From assembly GCA_002428225.1 (NCBI GenBank), contig DIUD01000055.1, forward strand, positions 11,638 through 22,280: DNA of 10,643 bases, in the 5' to 3' direction. Each line of letters begins with the position of its first letter. Positions within the stretch are counted from its first letter, which is position 1. The position numbers and the translations under genes were made by a program. The notes under the pieces were generated by a model, which worked only from the letters and a program-made list of their open reading frames with translations, searched no databases and was not told where the DNA came from. Of this stretch, positions 6,282 to 10,643 are shown piece by piece. The DNA comes from Roseovarius sp. UBA6167. Lineage in GTDB: Bacteria; Pseudomonadota; Alphaproteobacteria; Rhodobacterales; Rhodobacteraceae.

Positions 6282-7319
6282 ATGACCTATGCACTGAAAG
6301 CCGCAGCCGCGGTGATCGCACTTGCCACGGGGCTGACGGCTGGTGCCGCCCGCGCGCAAGACACGATCGAACTCAAGATAACCTATCCTTTTCCCGCCAC
6401 CCACTACCTGATCGCGAGCGGACTCGATGTCTGGGTGGCCGCGGTGAAGGAAGAATTGGGCGACCGCGTGAACTTCACCATCTATCCGGCGCAGCAACTC
6501 GGCAAGGCGGGCGATACGCTCGACCTCGCGGCGAACAAGGTGGCTGACGTGGTGCTTACGGGCACCTCCTACCACCCTGCGCAGCTTACCGTCTCTGCTG
6601 TGGCCGAACTGCCGGGGATGTTCTCCGACATCTGCGTCGCCAGCCGCGCCTCGATGGAGCTGTCCAAAAAAGGCGCGCTCTTTGACGAGGTGGACTTCGC
6701 GCCGAACGGGGTGCGCGCGATCTACAATGCCAGCCTGCCGATCTACAATGTCGTCACCGCGACCCGAAAGGTCGAGAAGCTCGAGGATCTGGCGGGCCTC
6801 AAGCTGCGCACCACCGGCGCCGCGATGGACATGACCGCACGGACCCTGGGCGCGGTGGGGGTGCGGATGCCTTCGGCCGAACTGTACCAGGCGGCGCAGC
6901 GCGGCACCGTGGACGGGGCACTCTTTCTCTATAACGGGATGCCGCCCTACGACCTGCAGACGGTGTTCAAGCACAGCACCGAGGGCGTCAGCATGGGCAC
7001 CACCCATGTCGTCGTGCTGATGAATCGCGAGAGGTTCGACGCCCTGCCGGCCGACATTCAGGAGGTATTTCTGCGCCACGGCGCCGCCGCCGCCGAGAAC
7101 AACTGCACCTGGATGGCCGAGAACGACAAGCTCGCGCGCGACAAGATGGTGGCCGAGTCCGGCCTCGAGGTGACCACGCTCGACGCCGACGAGAAGGCCC
7201 GCTGGGAAAAGCGCACCGCCATGGTCGCCGACGAGTGGGCCGAGTCCATCGGTCCGCAGGGCAAGCAGGCGCTTGCGGCCTATCGCGAGGCGTTGGAGCA
7301 CTTCGCGAAACAGAATTGA
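6282..7319 (+). CDS. TRAP transporter substrate-binding protein, DctP family
   Basis: This periplasmic solute-binding protein of a TRAP transporter has 345 residues. It would capture a carboxylate and deliver it to DctQM-type membrane subunits, which are not in this window. A Sec signal peptide fits residues 1-25 (one Lys, then an Ala/Val/Leu core), with cleavage after ARA and before Gln26. The mature part has the DctP pattern: LKITYPFP near the start, the expected carboxylate-binding Arg176 in GLKLRTTG, then MPSAELYQAAQRGTVDGA (196-213). Cys118 and Cys275 are the only two cysteines apparent, which suggests a possible periplasmic disulfide. An in-frame TTG at 6264 would translate the purine-rich ribosome-binding site, so the ATG at 6282 is chosen. 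Its place among CoA-ester enzymes suggests that it imports the cluster's substrate. Confidence 0.94.
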   Translation: MTYALKAAAAVIALATGLTAGAARAQDTIELKITYPFPATHYLIASGLDVWVAAVKEELGDRVNFTIYPAQQLGKAGDTLDLAANKVADVVLTGTSYHPAQLTVSAVAELPGMFSDICVASRASMELSKKGALFDEVDFAPNGVRAIYNASLPIYNVVTATRKVEKLEDLAGLKLRTTGAAMDMTARTLGAVGVRMPSAELYQAAQRGTVDGALFLYNGMPPYDLQTVFKHSTEGVSMGTTHVVVLMNRERFDALPADIQEVFLRHGAAAAENNCTWMAENDKLARDKMVAESGLEVTTLDADEKARWEKRTAMVADEWAESIGPQGKQALAAYREALEHFAKQN

Positions 7320-7325
7320 GCCCGC

Positions 7326-7352
7326 CCCGCCGGGGAGAGGTTCCCCGGCGGG
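7326..7352 (+). repeat. Strong 11-bp hairpin after the TRAP gene
   Basis: CCCGCCGGGGA (7326-7336) and TCCCCGGCGGG (7342-7352) are perfect complements around a 5-base loop, starting six bases after the dctP stop. No T-run follows, so full intrinsic termination is unlikely. A role in protecting the 3' end of the abundant binding-protein mRNA, or in partial attenuation before the downstream enzymes, fits what is known for binding-protein genes in operons. Confidence 0.7.
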
Positions 7353-7426
7353 AGAGCCCGCCACACCCGTCTGACCTCTTGTGCCCGGGGCATCCCTCCC
7401 TGCGGCAGACAGTTGGAGATATCGCC

Positions 7427-8332
7427 ATGACCCCCCTTCCCAGATCCGCGACGCGACCGGTTCGCTCGTTCCTCTTCGTTCCCGGGCACCGCGAGAGCTG
7501 GATTGACCGGGTCGCTAGTTGCGGCGCCGATGCCGTGATCCTCGACCTTGAAGACAGTGTGCCCGCCGACCACAAGGCCGCGGCGCGGGCGCTGGTCGCC
7601 GGCAAGATTGCCGGGCTCGCCTCGGCGGGCCAGCGCGTCTATGTGCGCATCAACCGTTCGCCGGCGCTTTATGACTTCGAGGATATTCTTGCCGTGACGC
7701 GCGAGGGGCTCGAAGGGCTGGTGCTGTCAAAGCCCGGCGGTCCGGAAGACATCCAGATCGCCGCAGCGCTGCTCAGCGAGGCCGAGATGCGAAACGGCCT
7801 CTCGCTTGGCCGCATCGCACTCACCCCCACGCTGGAAACGGCGCGCTCGATGCAACTGGCCTACGAGATCGCGCTGAATCCGCGGGTCAATGCGATCTGC
7901 GGCGCCAGCGCGAAGAACGGCGATTCCGCCCGCGCGCTCGGTATCGAATGGAGCCAGGAGGGCAGCGAGACGCTCTACATGTGGCAACGCACGGTCATGG
8001 CGGCGCGGGCGGCCGGCAAGATGCCGATCGGCGGGCTCTGGCAGGACGTGCACGATCTCGAGGGGCTCGAGCGCTACGCCCGCCGCAACCGCGCCCACGG
8101 CTTCGTGGGCGAGATGATCCTGCACCCGTCGAACGTCGCCGTGGTCAACCGCGCCTACACCCCGACGCCCGAGGAGATCCGCTATTTCAAGGGCATGATC
8201 GAGGCTTACGAGGCGGCGGCCGCGCAGGGTATCGGCGCGGTGATCTATGACGGGGACCACATCGACCTCGCCCATGTCCAGACCGCCCGCGCGGTCGTCG
8301 CGCTGGCCGAAGGAACTGACGGCGAGGATTGA
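7427..8332 (+). CDS. HpcH/HpaI aldolase / citrate lyase beta (CitE)-like CoA-ester lyase
   Basis: This 301-residue TIM-barrel protein is of the CitE/malyl-CoA lyase/CLYBL family. Members cleave or form 3-hydroxyacyl-CoA esters such as citramalyl-CoA or malyl-CoA with Mg2+. The sequence shows FLFVPGH near the N-terminus, ILDLEDSV (Asp40, Glu42, Asp43), VRIN with Arg74, and TLET with Glu137. It also has GDSARALG with Asp166 as likely metal ligand, GFVGEMILHPSNV, and Asp280 in HIDLAH, at the position of the catalytic lid Asp of CLYBL. Several usual residues differ: the Gly-Gly-Glu-Asp seen in CLYBL reads Lys-Asn-Gly-Asp, and the IDLV segment reads IGGL. GGAG at 7415-7418 supports the ATG; longer upstream versions run into the dctP gene. 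The product is probably a lyase or thioesterase acting last in the cluster's pathway; substrate unknown. Confidence 0.9.
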   Translation: MTPLPRSATRPVRSFLFVPGHRESWIDRVASCGADAVILDLEDSVPADHKAAARALVAGKIAGLASAGQRVYVRINRSPALYDFEDILAVTREGLEGLVLSKPGGPEDIQIAAALLSEAEMRNGLSLGRIALTPTLETARSMQLAYEIALNPRVNAICGASAKNGDSARALGIEWSQEGSETLYMWQRTVMAARAAGKMPIGGLWQDVHDLEGLERYARRNRAHGFVGEMILHPSNVAVVNRAYTPTPEEIRYFKGMIEAYEAAAAQGIGAVIYDGDHIDLAHVQTARAVVALAEGTDGED

Positions 8333-8367
8333 GCCGACCACCGATGTAGCACAGGGAGGACCCCGCA

Positions 8368-8838
8368 ATGCAAACCACCGTATCAGGCAAGTACTATGAA
8401 GACCTCGAACCCGGTCAAATCTACCGCCACGCGATCACCCGCACGGTGACCGAGACCGACAACCTGCTGTTCTCGGCGCTCACCTACAACTCGCAGCCGC
8501 TGCACATCGACGCGGAGTTCAGCAAGAACACCATGCACGGCCAGCGCCTGGTCAACAGCATCTTCACGCTGGGCCTCGTGGTGGGCGTGGGCGTGGGCGA
8601 GCTGACGCTGGGGACGACGCTCGGCAATCTCGGCTTCGGTGAGATAACCTTTCCCAAGCCCGTCTTCATCGGCGACACGCTGCGCGCCGAGACCGAGATC
8701 ACCGACCGGCGCGAATCGCGCAAGAATCCCGAAACCGGTATTGTCCATTTCGAGACGCGCGGCTTCAACCAGCGCGACGAGATGGTGGTGAAGGTCCACC
8801 GCGTCGGCCTGATGATGAAGCGCCCGGCCCCGGCCTGA
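8368..8838 (+). CDS. MaoC-family hot-dog acyl-CoA hydratase/dehydratase
   Basis: This 156-residue single hot-dog domain is expected to add or remove water on an enoyl-CoA as a dimer. It opens with GKYYEDLEPGQIYRH and TVTETDN, typical of the mesaconyl-CoA hydratase and Rv2499c-like branch. In the hydratase-2 signature, GDxNPLH is replaced by YNSQPLH: the catalytic His is kept (His46) but the Asp is Asn (Asn41). Replacement of that Asp is, as I recall, common in this branch. FPKPVFIGDTLRAETEI (about 92-108) is the conserved C-terminal strand region. GGGAGGA ends about seven bases before the ATG. It follows the CitE-like gene by 35 bases. Paired with that gene, it would hydrate the enoyl-CoA produced by the dehydrogenase, giving the hydroxyacyl-CoA that the lyase cleaves. 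Confidence 0.92.
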   Translation: MQTTVSGKYYEDLEPGQIYRHAITRTVTETDNLLFSALTYNSQPLHIDAEFSKNTMHGQRLVNSIFTLGLVVGVGVGELTLGTTLGNLGFGEITFPKPVFIGDTLRAETEITDRRESRKNPETGIVHFETRGFNQRDEMVVKVHRVGLMMKRPAPA

Positions 8839-8843
8839 GCCAC

Positions 8844-8915
8844 GCCGGGCGGCGACAGGGGTGCCAGGGTTCAACCACGGGGAGGCGCAGATGAGGAGGC
8901 TGTGCCGGGCGGCGA
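8844..8915. repeat. 12-base direct repeat in the MaoC-CoA-transferase spacer
   Basis: GCCGGGCGGCGA occurs at 8844-8855 and again at 8904-8915, exactly 60 bases apart. The first copy begins six bases after the MaoC stop. It could be the footprint of a short duplication or deletion, or simply a GC-rich coincidence. Confidence 0.4.
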
Positions 8916-9004
8916 TGGGTCATTTGACGAGCGCGTGCACGATGCCGCCGGTGCGGCTGGCCATGGTGATCATTTTCAGGCAGTCCGGACGGATGTCGGA
9001 CTGA
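8891..9004 (+). CDS. Possible 37-residue small protein, unrecognised
   Basis: An ATG at 8891 is preceded by GGGGAGG with five bases between, one of the better ribosome-binding sites in the window, and the frame stays open for 37 codons. The product starts basic (MRRLCRAAM) and has a short hydrophobic stretch (LAMVIIF near residues 24-30), too short to span a membrane confidently. Codon choice is less GC-biased at third positions than in the neighbouring genes, which argues against an established gene. It could be a small protein, a decayed gene start, or a translated leader for the CoA-transferase gene 62 bases downstream. I do not recognise it. Confidence 0.22.
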   Translation: MRRLCRAAMGHLTSACTMPPVRLAMVIIFRQSGRMSD

Positions 9005-9024
9005 GGCCGAGCGCGGGACGCTCC

Positions 9025-9041
9025 GGTGCCCGTCGGGCGCC
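9025..9041 (+). repeat. Small hairpin upstream of the first CoA-transferase
   Basis: GGTGCCC (9025-9031) and GGGCGCC (9035-9041) can form a 7-bp stem with one G-T pair and a 3-base loop. It lies about 15 bases before the GGGAG ribosome-binding site. It may act as an mRNA structure; no T-run follows. Confidence 0.35.
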
Positions 9042-9066
9042 TGGGCTGCCAAACAGGGAGAAGATC

Positions 9067-10278
9067 ATGACCGATACCACCCCCACACCGTCGCCCGACC
9101 CGGCCGCGCCCCCCTGGCAGCCGCTTGCGGGGGTGCGCGTCGTCGATTTTTCGGCGCTCCTGCCGGGGCCGCTCGTCGGGGCGGTGCTGGCTGATCTCGG
9201 TGCCGAGGTGGTAAAGATCGAGCCGCCCGGCGGCGAGGGGGTGCGCCAGCGCGCGGTTCTGGCACCGATCCTGCACGCCGCCAACCGTAGCAAGGCGAGC
9301 CTCGCGATCGACCTCAAGCATGATGGCGCCGCAGCGGTGGTGGAGCGGCTGGCCCGCTGGGGCGATATCACGCTGGAAAGCTTCCGCCCCGGCGTGGCCG
9401 CGCGGCTGGGGATCGACCATGCCAGCCTCGCGGCGATCAATCCGCGGATCATCAGCTGCTCGGTCTCGGGCTACGGCCAGACCGGGCCGTGGCGTGACAC
9501 GCCGGGGCATGACCTCAACTTCCTCGCCGCCGGCGGGGCCTTTGCCTTTTCGGGGCACTGGACGGGGCGTCCGCGCCGGTCGGGGATGCCGGTGGCCGAC
9601 CTGCTGGGCGCGGGCAACGCCGCCATCGCGGTGCTCGCCGCGCTCAACGAGCGCGAGCGCACGGGGCGCGGCAGGGCGCTCGACGTCGCGCTGATGGATG
9701 CGGTGCTCTTCGGCGTCTCGATGCGCCACGGGCTCGACCGCGATCACTGGGCGCCCGATTCCCCATATCCGACCAACGACCTCTTCACCACGGCCGACGA
9801 CTGCGAAATCGCGCTCGGCGTCGGCTCGGAGGAGCATCTTTGGGAGAATTTCCGCGCCGTCATGGCACCCGACATGCCGATGATCCTCGAACCCCGCTTC
9901 GACACCGACGCGGGCCGGCGCGAGCACGGCGACGCGCTCTTCGCCGCGCTGACCGAGGCCATCGCCCGGCGCGCCGCCGCCGACTGGATGGCGCGCTTTG
10001 CCGCCGCCGACGTTCCCGCGAGCCTGTGCCTCTTTCCCGCCGAGGCGGTGACCAGCGAGCATGTTCTCACCCGCGGCTTCGTCACCGAGGTGGGGGGGCG
10101 GAAGCTCTCGGCCTTCCCGGTCGTGGCCGACGGGCGGCAGCCGCAGATCCGCGGACCCGCACCAGGGGCGGGGTCGGGCACGCGCGAGATCCTCGCGATG
10201 CTGGGCGTCGAACCTGCGTCGGTGGAGGAACTGCTGCGCGCCGGAGTTATCGCTGAGGAACCGAAGGGGAGGGGCTGA
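9067..10278 (+). CDS. CaiB/BaiF family III CoA-transferase (first of tandem pair)
   Basis: Family III CoA-transferases move CoA between carboxylic acids through aspartyl-anhydride intermediates, typically as interlocked dimers. This 403-residue protein has the N-terminal pattern RVVDFSALLPGP, LADLGAEVVKIEPPGG and SLAIDLK, then SFRPGVAARLGID. The catalytic Asp is at 178 in MPVADLLGAGNAA, close to Asp169 of formyl-CoA transferase, followed by ERTGRGRALDVALMDAV. GGGAG at 9056-9060, six bases before the ATG, supports this start. A longer in-frame version from 8902 would translate the spacer and has no family match. The gene ends two bases before a second family member. In context it would activate the imported acid using a CoA donor such as succinyl-CoA or a pathway product; the acid is not known. 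Confidence 0.94.
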   Translation: MTDTTPTPSPDPAAPPWQPLAGVRVVDFSALLPGPLVGAVLADLGAEVVKIEPPGGEGVRQRAVLAPILHAANRSKASLAIDLKHDGAAAVVERLARWGDITLESFRPGVAARLGIDHASLAAINPRIISCSVSGYGQTGPWRDTPGHDLNFLAAGGAFAFSGHWTGRPRRSGMPVADLLGAGNAAIAVLAALNERERTGRGRALDVALMDAVLFGVSMRHGLDRDHWAPDSPYPTNDLFTTADDCEIALGVGSEEHLWENFRAVMAPDMPMILEPRFDTDAGRREHGDALFAALTEAIARRAAADWMARFAAADVPASLCLFPAEAVTSEHVLTRGFVTEVGGRKLSAFPVVADGRQPQIRGPAPGAGSGTREILAMLGVEPASVEELLRAGVIAEEPKGRG

Positions 10279-10280
10279 AC

Positions 10281-10643
10281 ATGGCGGGGCTGTTGGAGGG
10301 GGTCCGGGTGCTCGATCTCACGACGATGGGGACGGGCCCCTACGCGACCCAGATCCTCGGCGAATACGGGGCCGAGATCGTCAAGCTGGAAAGCCCCGAG
10401 GGCGATCCGATCCGCAATGTCGGCCCGGCGCGGCACCCGAAGATGAGCGCGCTCTTCCTCGCCATCGGCGCCGGCAAGCGCAGCCTCGCGCTCGACCTGC
10501 GCAAGCCCGAGGCGCGGCCGGTCCTGGAACGGCTGGTCGCACGCGCCGACGTGGTGATCCACAACATGCGCGACCCGGCGGCGAAGAAGCTGGGGCTGAC
10601 CTTCGAGGATCTGCGGCAGATCAACGAGGGCATCGTGCTCTGC
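10281..10643 (+). CDS. CaiB/BaiF family III CoA-transferase, N-terminal part (cut by window end)
   Basis: The first 121 codons of a second family III CoA-transferase are visible. Recognisable pieces are GVRVLDLTTMGTGPYATQ, YGAEIVKLESPEGDPIR, GKRSLALDLRKPEA and VVIHNMRDPAAKKLGL. The catalytic Asp region lies beyond the window. The ATG follows the previous stop by two bases, with a purine-rich ribosome-binding site inside the end of the previous gene, so translation is very likely coupled. The visible part is clearly diverged from its neighbour, so this is not a recent duplication. The pair could form a hetero-oligomer, as reported for the Chloroflexus succinyl-CoA:malate CoA-transferase subunits SmtA/SmtB, or activate two different acids. 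Confidence 0.95.
   Translation, partial: MAGLLEGVRVLDLTTMGTGPYATQILGEYGAEIVKLESPEGDPIRNVGPARHPKMSALFLAIGAGKRSLALDLRKPEARPVLERLVARADVVIHNMRDPAAKKLGLTFEDLRQINEGIVLC

Noticed and set aside
7326..7352. Intrinsic terminator splitting the cluster
   Set aside because: The stem is strong, but no U-run follows and the next gene has a good ribosome-binding site 60 bases on; kept as a hairpin only.
4851..7364. 837-codon open frame on the minus strand, antisense to the acyl-CoA dehydrogenase and TRAP genes
   Set aside because: It has no family motifs, is low in complexity and rich in Arg, Gly and His, and opposes two genes with clear motifs and ribosome-binding sites. Long antisense frames are expected in high-GC DNA.
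8920..10062. 380-codon minus-strand frame opposite the first CoA-transferase
   Set aside because: The part overlapping the CoA-transferase is a shadow; only its last codons in the spacer were kept as an observation.

Overview
The window looks like chromosomal DNA from a high-GC alphaproteobacterium, most likely Rhodobacterales (Roseobacter/Rhodobacter type). The evidence is strong GC bias at third codon positions, an FtsH C-terminal half that reads like the Rhodobacterales proteins as I remember them, and a dctP-type TRAP transporter protein inside an acyl-CoA catabolic cluster. No insertion sequence, phage gene, tRNA, rRNA or CRISPR array was seen.

Left part (1-4590), housekeeping. The 3' end of ftsH (membrane AAA+ zinc protease) overlaps by 4 bases with a tam-like SAM methyltransferase gene. 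Convergent to these, on the minus strand, is a two-gene folate one-carbon operon, fhs then folD. Fhs makes 10-formyl-THF from formate and THF; FolD interconverts 10-formyl-, methenyl- and methylene-THF.

Centre (4591-4982), a 392-base divergent intergenic region. It holds no convincing protein gene but is rich in structure. Both strands have promoter-like boxes that share one palindromic CTATAG. A nested set of complementary segments (4661-4819) can fold into a rod of about 160 nt with an asymmetric central bubble, resembling the architecture of 6S RNA. Nearer the plus-strand genes lie a perfect 7-bp inverted repeat and a tandem TTCGAAC TTCGAAC repeat that could be operators.

Right part (4983-10643, continuing past the window), a plus-strand catabolic cluster: acyl-CoA dehydrogenase, TRAP solute-binding protein, CitE/HpcH-type CoA-ester lyase, MaoC-type hydratase and two tandem CaiB/BaiF family III CoA-transferases (the second cut by the window end). 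The order of chemistry suggested is uptake of a carboxylate, CoA activation by transfer, alpha,beta-dehydrogenation, hydration and retro-Claisen/aldol cleavage. This resembles itaconate, mesaconate, methylsuccinate or citramalate-type pathways, and the Mycobacterium fadE19-Rv2499c-Rv2498c set. The substrate cannot be read from sequence, and three of the enzymes carry substitutions at family-signature positions. Strong GC hairpins flank the TRAP gene. A 228-base spacer between the MaoC and first CoA-transferase genes contains a 12-base direct repeat, a possible 37-codon ORF and a hairpin.
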